Program-made: the position numbers and the translations under genes
Assembly: GCA_023079485.1 (NCBI GenBank)
Contig: CM041090.1
Span: 31,832,874-31,896,873 of the forward strand
From: Archilochus colubris
Taxonomy: Eukaryota > Chordata > Aves > Apodiformes > Trochilidae
Length of the DNA stretch: 64,000 bases
Direction of reading: 5' to 3'
Shown here: positions 22,715-36,827 of the stretch, one piece after another
How the letters are laid out: each line of letters begins with the position of its first letter
Position numbering within the stretch: position 1 is the stretch's first letter
The notes under the pieces: model-generated
What the model was told of the DNA's origin: nothing
Database searches by the model: none
The model's input: the letters and a program-made list of their open reading frames with translations, nothing else

Positions 22715-25700
22715 CAGAAAAGTGAATTAAAAATACTGTGATACCCTAATTTTTTATCTCCCCATGTTTGACTAATGAATCAAACAATCTTAAGAAGATC
22801 GCAGAATATTCTTTGCCATTGACATACATAAAATGATGTAGTGATCAGATTCATTTTTTTGTTTGTTTTTGTTATAAAATTTGTGCCTATAATGTTTATC
22901 ATTGAACCAAAATATTTTTAAATAAAATAAAAAGTTATGCTGACAGTCTATGATTCTACTCAATTCACATGGTGATTGCACTTGTAAAACACTGTGCTTA
23001 CAGTTAATATCCTTTATTGTATTATCACTTTCTGAAGTACGAGCAATCATGAAATTTCAGATCTTCCAGATGTCTAATGAAATTTCCTTCCCCTAAGATT
23101 CTGAGACATATTTTCATCTTTCTGCGTCTCCACAATCTATGTGTGAAAAAGGAATACTCTGCAGATGAAAAGGCTTTTTTGTTTTTCCTTACTATTTTTT
23201 GTTTTCTTGGGAAGAGACATTTCATTTTAGAGAGAGAAACAAGACCTAGGGGCTGATAAGTACACAGTGGTCTTTCTATTGAGTTCAGTGGATTTTTTTT
23301 AGGCTACAAGATCTTTAAGAAAAGAAAGAGTAGCAGGAAAACATTGCTGCTCCTTTAGTCTGACTATTATTACTCTAACTTGTTTTGCATTGTATGAATT
23401 GCTTTATTTCTGTGGTGAGGAGAGCTGTAAATGAGATTTCACTAAAAATTTAAGTCATCCAGAGTTCAGCACATTTCTAAAATGCCACACTTTCAATCAC
23501 AACTGTTTCACTTCAGCATTTGTTTTGTGCTTGCAGAGGTGCTACAGTTTTACTGATAGGAATGTGTCCGTTTTCCTTTTTTCCCCTGTAGGACAAAAGA
23601 GTAAGAGTTTTGATTTAATAAAATTTACAGACTACATAATTAGAAAGGATCAATCTTCAATTAGACTTCTAATCAATTTTTAGAGATTTCTTTGTATAAG
23701 CTTAAAAGTTGCACTCAAGTGATTCCTGAAGAAAGAGTAAAATTTAATCTTTGAAAACCTTAGTAGAGCTCGAAGAAGTGTCTGGATACATTGGATTTGG
23801 CTCCATGTATTGGATGTATCTAGTAGGTGTTTATGAAACAAGAAGAATCTTTCTCTAAAACCCTGAACTTGTCCTGGGGATACAAAGAAAACTGAGTCCA
23901 ATTCTCCACAGTTTCAACTGTAATAGATATTTTGTTCAGAAAGAATCTCCTCTAAGCATACCTCCACACCATGGAGCATAAAACACCCTCACTATCTTCA
24001 GATGATCTGAAGTCAGTTAGTATTATAAAAGGTGGAGAGGCTTAACACTGAGGGAAGAAAGCAGAAGATGTCAAGGTTAACATCCTGTATTCCTGCAATG
24101 CTAAGTAACTTGTTTGGGCCATTGGACATTTTCTCTAGAAAAAGGAGCATCAAAGATACAGGAAAGTATTGAAGGGTTTCATAAAGCTGCTGGGTTTTTA
24201 CATCTCTGACCCGAGGAAGATCTGTCAAAGACTTTAGGCATAAGTAGCCATGAGCAAGAAATACCAGATCTCTCAAGACCACCAAGAGCAGCATTACACG
24301 TTTTCAGCATTCCCTCCTTATCTGGCACCAACTTCTGATTGGAAGAGAGAGAAGAAATCCTCTACAGCAAAACTGGTTTATAAATAGATGCTCAGATATT
24401 TGGGGCTAGCTACATATACCGAAGATATGGCATAAATGTACTTAACTCTCTAAAAAAATAGATAAACCTTCTTTTAGATTCTTAGACCAGACAACCAAGT
24501 TCAGCATCCAAAATTTTCACACCACACCTGAATGTGCATCTCTAGAACACCACTGCTCTGACATGCAAAGTCCATAAGGCTGCTGGGCTCCATTCTGAAA
24601 GAGTTTATTTTTTTCCCCTTGTGTGTTCCCTAAGAATACTAACCTGAATGAAATCAGAGGGTGATTCTGACCATGTTGAATTTTGTATGACCAGTTTATC
24701 TCTGCTTGATCTTGTATTAATTTTATGCTTAAAGTTTACTACTCCTACCCTGGTTTTTAATTCCCGTATGCATTTTGAAGAGATGTCTTATTTGAGAAGG
24801 AAAACAAGACACGATTCTTTGGCTGCTCTCAAAAAACTAGACTGTTTTCCTTCATTTTTGTTTCCCCCTTTTTTTGGATCTACTCCAAATGAACTTAAAA
24901 TCTGATTTGAAAGTGGATGATCAGATCTGTATATCATGTACCAAACACTTTGGCAGTACCTTGTATAATAATTAGAATGGTTCGGTGACTCTGAAGAAAA
25001 GATATTTGCAGTGCTTCTTAGGCTTCTTTCAGAAGTTGTGTGGTTCTGTCACACAGAAGGTTTATGGGTGTTTTATCATCTAGATCTTCATTTCTCTGTT
25101 GCCTCCAAATGACAAGCTTCACAACATGAAGTCTTTATGTGGGTGGCTTTTTGTTTAATTTAATACTATGTCAATTATTTTGCTTATAAACAAAATAATT
25201 TTTATATGAGTGTCCTAATTGTTGTCAATACCTCCAAACACCTTAGGCAAGCCTGTTTATTGATCCAAAGCCACTAGCAAGTATTAGTAACACGATGTGT
25301 CAAAAAACTTATTCCAAAGTTCCAATAACCTTTTCCCAACCAGATAAACTTCTTTTTCAACATGCTACTTAAAAAAACCCAAACCATTTCAATTTAGGAT
25401 AATAATCTTGAATTACTCTCCTTTGTATAAGTTTAAGAAAGTACTTCTCATCCAAGCACTTTAGGAACTGCTTCATGTAAATATAGATAGATCAGGAGAC
25501 ACTCCTTGAGTAAGAAATAGGTTCTTTTAAAAAAAAAAAAAAGTTACCTTTGCCTAACTTGTTGCATTTATGCCACTTCTCTACATCCCTAATTGCTCAG
25601 CTTGTTTGACCACAAAGCCTTTGCTCTACTTCATGTTAGATTTTCTTTTTACCTGTTACACTATAATTTTGGGCCAATGTACACAGTGAAGAACTCTTCT

Positions 25701-26689
25701 TCTGAGCTTGATGTTTAAATCAATCAGGATTTCAGACTGGGGATTACCACAGGATTCCTGATAGCACCAGGCTGAATAGGCTTAGTTTGATCTTGCCTTA
25801 ATTCGAACAGGTTTTTTTCAGCCTTCCTGATTCTTCAGATACATTAATTACTATCATGTTCACTATCATTCATACAGAAAGATGAGGCAAAGAATCCCTT
25901 TAATAACTGGATCACATATTAGGCTGACTTTCAGCATAGGCTAGGTCTTCCTTCTTTTTTCATTTTTTTGTCTGTTCAGTTGAAGATCTATTTAGCACTA
26001 GACTTCAGAAAAAATCATTAGAAAAGTCCAGCCTCACTGATATTTTGACTGAAAGAGACCGGGGAAAAACCACAACAGAAGTAACATAAAAAGAAATCTC
26101 AGGCATTTTTCTCACATTAGGTTTTCCAATCATCTTCAGGACGTACTGCATGCATGAGCATGTATCAAATGAGCACAAAGTAAATTGAAACAATAAGGAC
26201 TTTCCATGCTTGGGAAAACATAGCATTATCAAGCTGGGTTATATCCTAATACTTTAGTATTTTTGCTTTGCTTCTATAGTTTCATTTTCACTTTGTAAAG
26301 TTTCAGAGACAGATTCACAACATGGGTAAATTAGCAGAGCTCTAGTGAAGTCAAGCCTTGCTGATTTATATCGCTAGAGGGTCTGTTCTTAAATGCTTCC
26401 GTCAGTGACTCAAGCTGATTTTTGTCATACCCAGCACTCTCAGCAAGCATGTAACGTCCTTCTCAAAACACAGTTCCGAAGAACCCTGCATCTCCTCTTT
26501 TACTTGGCAAATCATCCAGTGAAACCTAAACAAAGGTTATCAAATCCAGGAGGCTTCCTGATTTAAAACGAACATTCAGACTTCCCTTGCACTCTTCAGC
26601 ACATTTTTTTCTCAGTCAGATAACAGGAATCTGTGTATGTAATTAATGAGATTAAAGTGATTATCAGTATTAAAATAATCCCTGTACCA
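22715..26689. other. Non-coding DNA, nothing recognised
   Basis: AT-rich sequence with only short chance frames. I found no repeat family member, RNA gene or convincing exon. Confidence 0.45.
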
Positions 26690-26740
26690 CCTAATCTCGA
26701 GGTCCCTTCTAGCCCTAATATTCTGTGATTTTGTGATCAG
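26690..26740 (+). mobile_element. CR1: CR1 LINE tail fragment
   Basis: The segment 'taatctcgaggtcccttcta' followed by 'gccctaatattctgtgattttgtgat' is the extreme 3' end of a CR1, equivalent to '...gatctcgaggtcccttccagccc...attctgtgattctgtga' in other copies. Its tail units are the ATTCTGTG variant. Only about 50 bp are recognisable; the diverged element may extend to the left. Confidence 0.7.
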
Positions 26741-29315
26741 CAGAGATGAGTATCCATGGTGCTAGGAGCTGTACAAACCTAACCCTTCCTCAAACACCCT
26801 GACCAGCTAAAATAGAGACAGATACATGATTTATTTTTGTTTCCTTTATGATACAGAGACACAGCACACTTTTGCCTTGTGAGAATGTATTGGTGAACTG
26901 TTTTCTTTGCAGCTGCACAGCATCATATGATGCCATAGAACTACAGAAGGTTAAAACAGTGAGGTGAAGCCATGCTGCTTGACCAGCTGACCCTCTATAC
27001 ACTTCACTTCCAGCTAGTTTGACTCCAGTGTGACCCCATCATCTACAGTATAACTGTAAATAGTGTAAATTATCAGAGACTGAGGAGACAGAGGAAAAGG
27101 CAATCTAATTGACTAACTGGAGTCTGTGTCTCCTAAACTAATACTTGGCACTACTGACTACACATTGCCAGTATACGTGTGGGTGTCTATCTTACAGACA
27201 TTGGTAACTGTAATTACAGATGGTACATTAAAGTATTTAACCACAGCAGTCACCATGTAAAAAGCTCCTGATTGTCAATAGATAATATGCACTGACACCT
27301 ATGACAGCCAGGAATAACTGGAATATCCTAGTGCACTGACTCCCAACTTGTTACGGGTGGCCATGTATTGAATGGGACCAAATCCTGGGTCATCATGACC
27401 CAGGCTGCTGAATGAATTCTGATGTAGCTGATTATGTGCATTTCTATGTTTGCATCTTTATATCTCTATGTATATCTCTACAAATTGGAAATGTTTTGTT
27501 TGTGAATTTTGGCAACAGGAAGTGGGAGATAGAGATTACAGGGGGAGCAGAGCTGCAAAATTACTACATCCTACACTTGTAGAAAATTTTTTGTTACAGA
27601 GTATGCACTTTCTGCTGTAGTTGCATCTACATTTATCTAGGTGACCTGTGGTCCTGTTAAACAGAGCTTGCCCTTTTATTTTTCTTATTGTGGTCACTAT
27701 CTTTGTGCCCTGTTTTCACCAGCAGCCTTAAAGGAAGGGTTCAGAGGAAGGAAAGCAGATTGCTAAGGCAGCTAGAACACTCTTCCAAGCAAAACCAAAA
27801 CTGAAAGCTAATTGCTTTCAAGCAGAGAAATGACAACTGTAAAGAGAACAATGTTCACTGTGGACTGAATAGGAAATAATGGGTTCAAACTGAATGGAAA
27901 TTATTTAGATAAAATATTAAGGGGACTATTTTAATCATAGAGATAGTTATATTCTGAGAAGATTCCCTGTAATAGCTGTGGGATGTCCCATAAAGTTTGG
28001 AAGGATTTACATAAAAATTTCCTACCTTAGGAATGGAGGAGAAACTAGACATCTTTTGTGGTCTTTTCTGATTCCCCTGACTATGACTGCTCTACCACAA
28101 AGAAAGGAAAATATAAACCAGTGCAAACATTTCTTCCAACAAACAAAATTTTCTCTCTGCAACAGGAATCAGTTCCTAAGGCACCACTGCTTCCTTAGGA
28201 CCTGTGCTCTGGGGACCTGTGTGAATCTCCTAAAAAAAGGACATAGGTGTTCATGCTTTTTGTAATTTATGAACTTGTCTGTGGACTGGGAAAATAAAAT
28301 AAACAAGGTGCAGCAATATACCCACACAATGTCACAGATATTTCCTTGAAAAGAAAGCCAAACTTCAAAGCTTTCAGTTCTCCTGTCACACAGCACCGCT
28401 GGAAAACAATATCTGTTTATTGGTTCACTTTATTTTTCAACCCATTTCCAACCAACATATCTTCTTCAAAGTTATACCAGTGAGGCTATATCTATTTTTG
28501 GAATGGTTATTCCAGTGAATAAAAAGTCATGGCCTGTGTTAGATCATTTGGCTTTATGCTGTAGTTGTTTAACAAGAGAACTTTATTCAAGTAATAAAAG
28601 AATGAGGGCAGAGAATAATATTAAGGAGATCTTTGATCTTCCTCCTTCAAAACAGATTGTCTCTTCACCAAAGGAATAGGATCTTACTAATAATTTTATG
28701 TGTGAGACATAAAAAAAAAGTCTCCCCAAACCCATGTCGGACTAGAAGGAAATTAGGATGTCACTAGCATCAAAGGTACTGTTTTTTGTCACCAATTTGG
28801 CTTATGTGCCAGGAAAATTTAAGTATGGGGAAGAAAAGAGGAAGTTATATTCCTAAAGGTGCTGTTGGTTAATGCTGGTTCTCTTTTTACCCCAAAACAC
28901 CAGTTCAGACTGTACATTTGAGCCTTCAGTGATGCTGAGATAACCTGCAAAATATGTTTCTTTAAAAGAGGCTTAAAAAGTTGAATGCAGTTACTTGCTG
29001 TTAAAGTTATGAAGTGATTTTATAGTCATCTCAAGAGGTAGTGAGGGACTACTATATATTCATATATATATATCTGTATAATATGTAGATGAATTTATAT
29101 GGATAACTCACTGAGACCCTCAATATAATGAATATTAATTACCATCAAATTATTCTGTGAGAGACAATAGGGCTTAGAGAGGTACCTATTTTACAGAAAG
29201 CTTGAGTTCCTTAAGGGAGTTCCAAGGTCAGACTGATGTTAAGAGGTAGAAGAGTTATGAACATCATTCTTAACTACTTAATCTACCTTTCTTCACCTGT
29301 TTTTAGGCAGAGTGT
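26741..29315. other. Non-coding DNA, nothing recognised
   Basis: No supported exon or repeat family. There is a short TA-rich stretch around 29050-29075 (tatatattcatatatatata). Confidence 0.45.
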
Positions 29316-29501
<186 letters not shown>

Positions 29502-32500
29502 TCTCCTTTTGTCTGCACCTGCATAAAGCCTGACAGATTCACACTCAAATATTGTCTAATAAATAAGCTAAAATATTTCCTAAATTGCAGTGACTTTTTT
29601 TCTGCAAAGCCACAGTGTTACTGGTCTTTGTCAGCTTTGCTCAGTCCATTTGTGTCATTGTGATAATTTCAAGAATAAAGTGACTTCTATGCTGGACTTG
29701 GATGGTGTCTTAATTGCTTCAGGGTCATAAGAGGTCTTTTTTTTTTCATATATTCACTGTGCTGTGCATTAGCATTCTTCTCAGGAGTTCTTTTCTGCGA
29801 GTTTAAAGAAGTCTGTTCTTACTCCTACACAAAATGTGGAATTGTTAGACTTCACTGTGGAGACATTAAATCAGACTCTGGAGATTCCTTTGTCAAAAAG
29901 GAAGCTGTATTTTTAAAATTACATCTGGCTTTTGCACGTGTCACATTTCACAGGAGCATTGAGCCTGTATTATCTAGTGGCTTTGCTTGCAGTCTTTCTT
30001 AGTGCAGTGCTATTTTTAGATTTTCATCCTGTTGGAATTCAATAGTCTAGTTGTGAAGGCAAGCAGGAGAAGAAAGCTTGGGCTGAATTTGTCAATGATT
30101 CAGCCATGTTTATTGTTATTATTACTATATACTCTTACCATAGTGGGGGACAAATACCACATTCAGGAAATATAACTGGAACTGTCAGGTTTTAGATTGA
30201 AACGATAAAGTGATTAAATATAATTACAAACCAGATTTGAATAATTACAGATTAGTGGAAGGTTATCAGAAGATAATTCTCCCCTCTGGGAGAAGCTGTA
30301 TTTTTCCCTGAAAGGAATGACAGCCCCCCATGTTTCAGCAGCTCTATTGCCCTTTTTCCTTCTCCCCTGCTCTGTGTTCCCATGGGCACTTTCTTTCATA
30401 TCCCTTTACTGTTACATGAAGGAAAAAAGAGTTTGGATGTGCTGTTAGATAAGGACAGTGAAGGATCAGATCAGAACATCATCTTATCCTGGTACATAGT
30501 AAGAAATGAGGGCATTTGTTGTTAAACTGAATCAGGTTCAAAATCCATGAAAAGGCTGACTCCACTGACTCCAGTGGGCAGTAAGGTGGAGCTATATATT
30601 GTGATGTTACACTGAGAAACTGAGAAGACATAAATGAGAAAATAGACATAATTCTTCATAGGTGAAAACCTTTGTAATGTCTACCTATTTAAACAATACT
30701 GATAGCAATGACCCCACAAAGCATAAAAGCTATATGCAGTTCTGATCATAAGGGTTATTTCACAGAAAGGAGTGTGCTCTTGTGCTTAGCATAGCTCCTG
30801 GGTCCAAAAAGAATATAGATTTTTAAATATCACCGAATTATAGCCCTCAGTGATTTCCAAGATTCTTAGTATAACAGAACCACTTTGATTTAGAAGGTAT
30901 GGGAAACATCCTTTAATTAACTTAAAATTAGTAAACACAGTCAATGGGACACAAGCTCCACAATGCCACCTCAGTGAACAAGTGTATGTATCCTGAGAAG
31001 TTAAAGTTCTGGGGGAGACAAATGCAGTTGCTCTTGTGTAGGTGTAAGCTGGGAGGCCCCAGAGATGCAGGGAGCTGCAGCTGATAAAGGGACTGGTTTG
31101 AGGCTGCTCAGGGTGCCATCTGTGTATTTGTATGGAATGGAAATGGCAGGCCTGAGGATGGCAAAACTCCCATTCTGAACTGTCTTAAATGAACTCAGCA
31201 CTTTCTATGCCAGCTGAAACATACAGCAGTATGTCAGCACACTGAAACTAGGTTTCTAGATATAAGATACCTAAGGTATTATGGATTAAAAAGGGATTTA
31301 GGTGTAGCATGTTATAGGAACAAGTTAAAGCACCTATTTTCCTGTTCTACAAATTTAAGGTTAAATTACAATTTTTAAACAATAAGCCATAAACTTAAGT
31401 TGTTTGAGTGCTGTCTAGCAGGAAAATCTGATTATTGCCAGTTTGCTCTTTACATTGTGGTAGATTTACTGGACTGAAATACCAGTCTCCTAGCAACCAC
31501 AGATCCTCTAAGAATCTTCTCTTTGATAGTCCCTAAAATATGTTAATGCCACTAGATATTTCAAAATAAAACATTGGAACTTACACGTAATGAAATAAGG
31601 AATTGTGTTTATATCTTCAGTTCAGATTAACTGTGCACTACCCTGCAACAGTAGCAAAGTTCTGACAGTGACTCAGTCCAGTTGGGCTTGATAACCATTT
31701 TTGTTTTGTTTAATTAGATTCTCATTACTAAATCCCAATAGTGCCAATGCTTAATACACATATTTGTGCACATGAGTAGTCCCAGTGAACTTCATGTGAC
31801 TATTTATGTATTTAATTACTTGCTGAACTAAAGATTTACTGTCATAATTTTAAAAGAAAATATTTTAAAGGACTGTTCCTCTCTCTTCACATGGTTATCT
31901 ACATGCATCTTACTAGGAGATTGTTCTCTGGTAATCTATTATGCATATGCTGAGAAACAAGAGAATTTAAATCTTGGAAACAAAGTTCAAAGCTCACATT
32001 CTCATGGGACATTTTCATTCAGCAACTGTGTTGTCCTCAGAGCATCCACAGAGTGCCTCAACCCTCCAAAGTGCAGTAAATCATTCAGGGTGCAGCCCTG
32101 AGAGCAGAAGAAAAATAAAAAAGGGGCAAGTGTGTTAATCAGTTCAAATATCTACTAGAGGGACAGCTGCAGTACTGTGCTGCTGTGCAGTTTCAAAAGG
32201 GCTACACATATGTAAGCCAGCCGAGGATGCAAGACTCTGCATTTAACATAGAATCCCAAAGGATAAATTGGTGCTGCTGCAGCACTATTTTTAATGAATG
32301 AAGCAGGAAGGACCATAGTGCGAAGTAGAACTTGTTGGAAGTGACTGAAATTCCAGATCTCTGAAAAATAAAGAGGAGACTTCCTGTCTGTTTTTTAAAT
32401 GGATTTATCTGCCTCAGCCATACCTTTCTCAAGAGACAAAAGATTTAAAAGAACAACAAACTGCATGAAATAGGTTTTCAGGAATCTTGGAATTAGCAGA

Positions 32501-33392
32501 AATGCATCTTTCCCTAAGGAGCTGTGCTACAGAGAGCACATATATGCTAAGTCTCTCTAGGGCAGTTGGGATAATTACACAAAGGGTAGCACTTCTCATC
32601 CATTTCTACTGATAATTGCTTATATGTCATAGAATCTCGTTAGCTTCATATTTATTGTAGGGGCTTCACAAAGAAGAAAAACTCCTCCCTTATTGCTTTT
32701 ACAGGCAAGGGACAACTGACCATTTGCTGTCAGAGTACCGGATTGGCTTGTTTCAGAGTGAAAAAAGATATGACAGAACAGAAGTGAAGTGCATGAAAGG
32801 CAGTGTCGTGTCTGTCTCCTCCAGAGCAGCCCTGACTGAGTTCTTGAGTGCAAGAGGGAAGGGAGATTTCCTTCTATTTAAAGCATTTCTATTTGTAGAG
32901 TATTGAAAATAGCTGCCACTAATTTCTATGCATGTAATCAGTAAGCAAACCTACAGTAAAGTTACAGGAGATTCTCCAGGTAACGAAGTCCTCTGTAATT
33001 GAGGATTATGACCTTTTTGAGATAATTATAAACAAGTTATTCTAGATCTTCTGGATTTCTGAATCTTAAGAAACATTGCAGACATCTGATTGTGTGTTTG
33101 GATGGAGCTCTGACATTCAGTAACTTTTAATAAGATAATGTAAAGGCAAGGAAATATCTTGCTGTGAGATCTCTGGTGTGTGCTGTCAGTAGATACAGTT
33201 GGTCAGATGATTGCTTCAATGGTCCAAAAGGAAACCTTTTTACAAACTTCATGAGACTGTAACTGAAAATTCAAGATCATAAACAGGCTTAAAACATTTC
33301 TCTATTTTTGTCTTACCACTTAATTAGGAAGAAATGATGATGGAATTTCATGAATGTAAAAAATTATCTTTTATCTCTATTCAAGATTACTT
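29502..33392. other. Non-coding DNA, nothing recognised
   Basis: AT-rich sequence with short chance frames only. No repeat family or exon is supported. Confidence 0.45.
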
Positions 33393-33658
33393 CATAGAAT
33401 CATAGAATCATAGAATCGGCTGGGTTGGAAGGGACCTCAGAGATCATCAAGTCCAACCCTTGAACCACTACTGCTGCAGTTACTAGATCAGGGCACTGAG
33501 TGCCACATCCAGTCTCTTTTTAAATATCTTCAGGGATGGAGAATCCACTACTTCCCAGGGCAGCCCATACCAATATCTGATCACCCTCTCGGTAAAGAAA
33601 TTCTTTCTAATGTCCAATCTAAACCTCCCCAGGCACAACTTAAGACCGTGCCCTTCTA
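33393..33658 (-). mobile_element. CR1: CR1 LINE 3' end (minus strand)
   Basis: The plus strand starts with three catagaat units, the reversed CR1 tail, then 'ggttggaagggacctcagag' and 'atcatcaagtccaaccc'. Next come the untranslated region and the end of the ORF2 C terminus: 'gataccaatatctgatcacc'-like and 'aaagaaattctttctaatgt', the reversed sequence coding for the ...RKNFFTER... type terminal segment. Similarity stops abruptly after 'gaccgtgcccttc', giving a 5'-truncated copy. It is less diverged than the copy at 803-990, so younger. Confidence 0.93.
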
Positions 33659-35969
33659 AATGTCTGCATCATTCTTTAGCACGACAATAAAACTCATCCC
33701 CACACCAGGGAAGTTGTCTGAGTTGTTGTATGGTAGACATCTTATACAGATTGTCCTCCTTTGTGACCCCCAATGCTTTCTGAGCCGCAGACCATATGTG
33801 AAGCAGTGCTATTGACCAAGGTCAGTTTGTCTTCTGTTCAAAGCCCAGGTGGCTGCCATTAAGACAAGAAAAAGAGACTGAAACAGAAGGAGACCCTGCA
33901 AAAAGGCTATAGAGAGGAAAAGAATGGAGTGTATCAAATACTGACAGCCTACACCTGCAAACACCTCATGTTGCACTGATGAAATTTGTAAGAGAAGTAT
34001 TGTTGCCTTAACAATGCACCTGCCAGTGCTAACTAGGTTAGTGGTTTTATGATGGGTGCCTGGCAAATATCGGAAGAGAATGGAGAGGTTTTGACCTTTC
34101 ACAAGAAGCAGAGACATTACAGAACCGCTCTCTTTCACCCAGGGTCAATGGAAAGTCACTAGACTCTTGTGCTTGTAGAAGAAATGCTTCTTAAAATGGC
34201 CAGGGAAGGTTCCCCCTTTCCAAGCATTAATCAAAGTGACTTCAGCCAGAGTATTCCTATTAATTACTCCAAAAGAGATTATGGGGAGATACAAGTGGAA
34301 AGAGAGTAAGAGTTAAGGAGAATTTCCTCCAATGACAGAATTGCTGTTTTGAGGGCTGTTTTTAACAGTTATTATTTCAAAGGGCTGGACATCTTTTGGC
34401 CTGTGTTATGTCCATCAGTACTAAGACACTGACAGGTTTGGGCATCAGGGAGACAAATGCAGAGAGATGAACAAGGACAGTCACTAGCAGAGGACTGAGG
34501 ATATTGCACAGGTTTGGAGAAACAAGGAACATGTGAGTGGGACCATAATAAATTAATGAGCAGTGCTTCAGAAATGGTGTCACCATGTCCTGGCTTTCTA
34601 GTGAAGGCTCAGACTTAGCAACATTGTTTTAAGAAGTCAGCTAAAAAGAGAGCTAGTGTTTCAAATAACAGAGGGGATCTTAGTAACCTTAGTTCAATTC
34701 CTTCATCTACTTCACATTTCCTTTTCAGTAAGCCTCTTGAATCCTACTATTGCAAAATTTAATTACTGTACTCACATGTGGATGTTTAGGGTCTAAATCT
34801 CCATCTATCCTATAACTTATAGTGTACCTGCACTACAAATGACATGGAGTCTTCTTGTACATTTATCTACTTGTACATAATAATGCATACAACAGTTGTA
34901 ATCCCAATTCTATTTCAGTTAGGAAAGTTGTATTATTACTGCAGTGGTATGATAAAAAAGGCAAGGAAAACAATTCATAAAGATTCAACTTGTTAAGCTA
35001 TATAAACTGAAATACATTTAGTACTTTTCAAAGGTTTTGTTTTCCATTTAAGCTGAATTTTTTAATCAGGGGGAATATGCTGTTGTGTTTCAAGACTCCA
35101 TTTCCTCTAGCTTCCCAAATCTTGCTTTTCAACATATTCTTAGTGTGACAACGGGACTAGTCAGGAAATGGAGTTAGGTCTCAGTGTGTATATACTGATA
35201 TCTCTAAAACAAAGAATGTAGACAATGTTTCTCAGTATTACCAATATTAGAGAGAAGAAAAGCACGAGGGCCTGTAAAATCTCCAGAGACAAAATGAGCT
35301 GGACTCAGTAAAAAAAGGGAGTGTCATATCTGTAAAACATTTATGCTTGACAATGGAAAGGAAATGGGGCATTAAATTAGTTATAAATTATACTGAAAGC
35401 ACATTTGTATTGGTAGTGATCTTTGGTGTGACAATACAGTTGTGAATATCAAGCAGAAAAATAATTGCTCTTGTACAAAAATAAACAAAGGGAGGCTATG
35501 CATTTGCCAAGTGCTTTGTAGCAAATGAGATGGATTTTTAGTGCTGAAAATCTGCTTGAGAAATTTATTAGCCTGATAAATTAGGGACAAGCAGACAGAT
35601 AAGCAGTAAATTGTAGAAACAACTACAAAGTATGTAAGAATATTTTCTTAAAATAGCTTTTTGAATGTCCAAAGGAGAGTCACAATGAGATTCTGAACCT
35701 CAAGGTAGAATATTATCACCTCATACAGTGGTATATTTTTTCTTTAAACAGTGTAAACATGAGGAACTGAGGGAGGAGAACCTGGGAAAGAAGCATTGTT
35801 ACTGGTGTGGCAGAATAAAAAAGCCATTGAACCACAAAATTCACATGAAGCATAAAATAAAAGGGAGATAATTGAATAAAACAGGGAAAGGATTAAAAAG
35901 GACAGATCCAGAAAATCTAGGAGTAGAGGAAAAATAAAAGGCTCAGCAGTCAAAATAGAAATTTTCATA
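33659..35969. other. Non-coding DNA, nothing recognised
   Basis: No supported exon. A 109-codon minus frame (33809-34138) has no recognisable domain or splice signals. Sequence around 35880-35970 may be a very degraded 5' extension of the CR1 that follows. Confidence 0.4.
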
Positions 35970-36491
35970 CATAATGTAAGAAAGGTACTTCATACTTTCT
36001 TTGCATTAGTCTCTAATAGCAGAACTAGTTCTTCTCTTGGGCACACAGTCCTTTAAGATAGAAGACAGAGATGGGGAACAAATTAGGCCCTATGTAGTCC
36101 TTGAGAAAATGGTTATGGACCTGCTTCATAAGTTCGACACTTGTAAGTCTATGGGGCCAGATAGTTTACAACCTAGTGTGCAAAGAGATTTAGCAGATGT
36201 GGTTGCCAAGGCGCTCTCCATCATCTTTCAGAAGTCCCGGCTAAATGGGGATGTTCCATTGGACTGGAGACTGGCAAATGTGACACCCATCTTAAAGACA
36301 GGTCAGAAAGAGGATCCTAGTAACTACAGGCCTCTCAGTGTCACCTCAGTGCCAGGGAGAGCCAAGGAACAGATAATCTCAAGAGCCATTATAGATCAGT
36401 TAAAGGTCAACCAGACAGTCAGGCCCAGTCAGTGTGGGTTCATGGAAAGCAGATCCTGCTTGACAAACCTGATCTCACTCTATGACAAGGT

Positions 36492-36497
36492 GACCTG
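36492..36497. repeat. Left target-site duplication of the LTR in CR1
   Basis: GACCTG directly precedes the LTR and is repeated exactly at 36822-36827. Removing the LTR and one copy rejoins the CR1 sequence at this point. Confidence 0.9.
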
Positions 36498-36821
36498 TGT
36501 AGTGAAATGAGGCAACCAGGTGCCACTAATTGCCAGGTAGTGGGTGTGAGCTTGTGTCAAGCCCACCTGTGCCTGATTAGGGCAGGCCCCCACTGCACAT
36601 GAGGAGGACCAGGGGGCCAATAAAAGGTAAGGCCTAAGATCTAGGTCCAGGTCAGTTGTGAGCTAGCCTGCAGAGAGGTCAGTCGCTCTTGGAGCAACAG
36701 CACTGATCCAGGCTAGTCACCTCTGAGAGCCATAGGCTTAGAGCACTACCTGTGAGTCTCTGCTGGAACACCTAGTTGGACCTTGAAGCGCCATTCCCTG
36801 AGAGAGGTTTGTCTTGCTACA
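36498..36821 (+). mobile_element. Solo LTR, copy 1, inserted in CR1
   Basis: A 324-bp element begins TGTAG and ends CTACA, the short TG...CA inverted ends of retroviral LTRs, and is flanked by the exact 6-bp duplication GACCTG. It is closely similar end to end to 45901-46225. Inside, 'gggggccaataaaaggt' (about 36612-36628) could serve as CCAAT/TATA-like promoter sequence and also contains AATAAA. No internal retroviral genes are present, so it is a recombined solo LTR. A 6-bp duplication is usual for class II (betaretrovirus-like, ERVK) elements in birds; the class assignment is inference. It inserted after the CR1, so it is the younger of the two. Confidence 0.92.
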
Positions 36822-36827
36822 GACCTG
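36822..36827. repeat. Right target-site duplication of the LTR in CR1
   Basis: GACCTG is identical to 36492-36497. The CR1 coding sequence resumes here with the segment leading to VYLDFSKAF. Confidence 0.9.
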
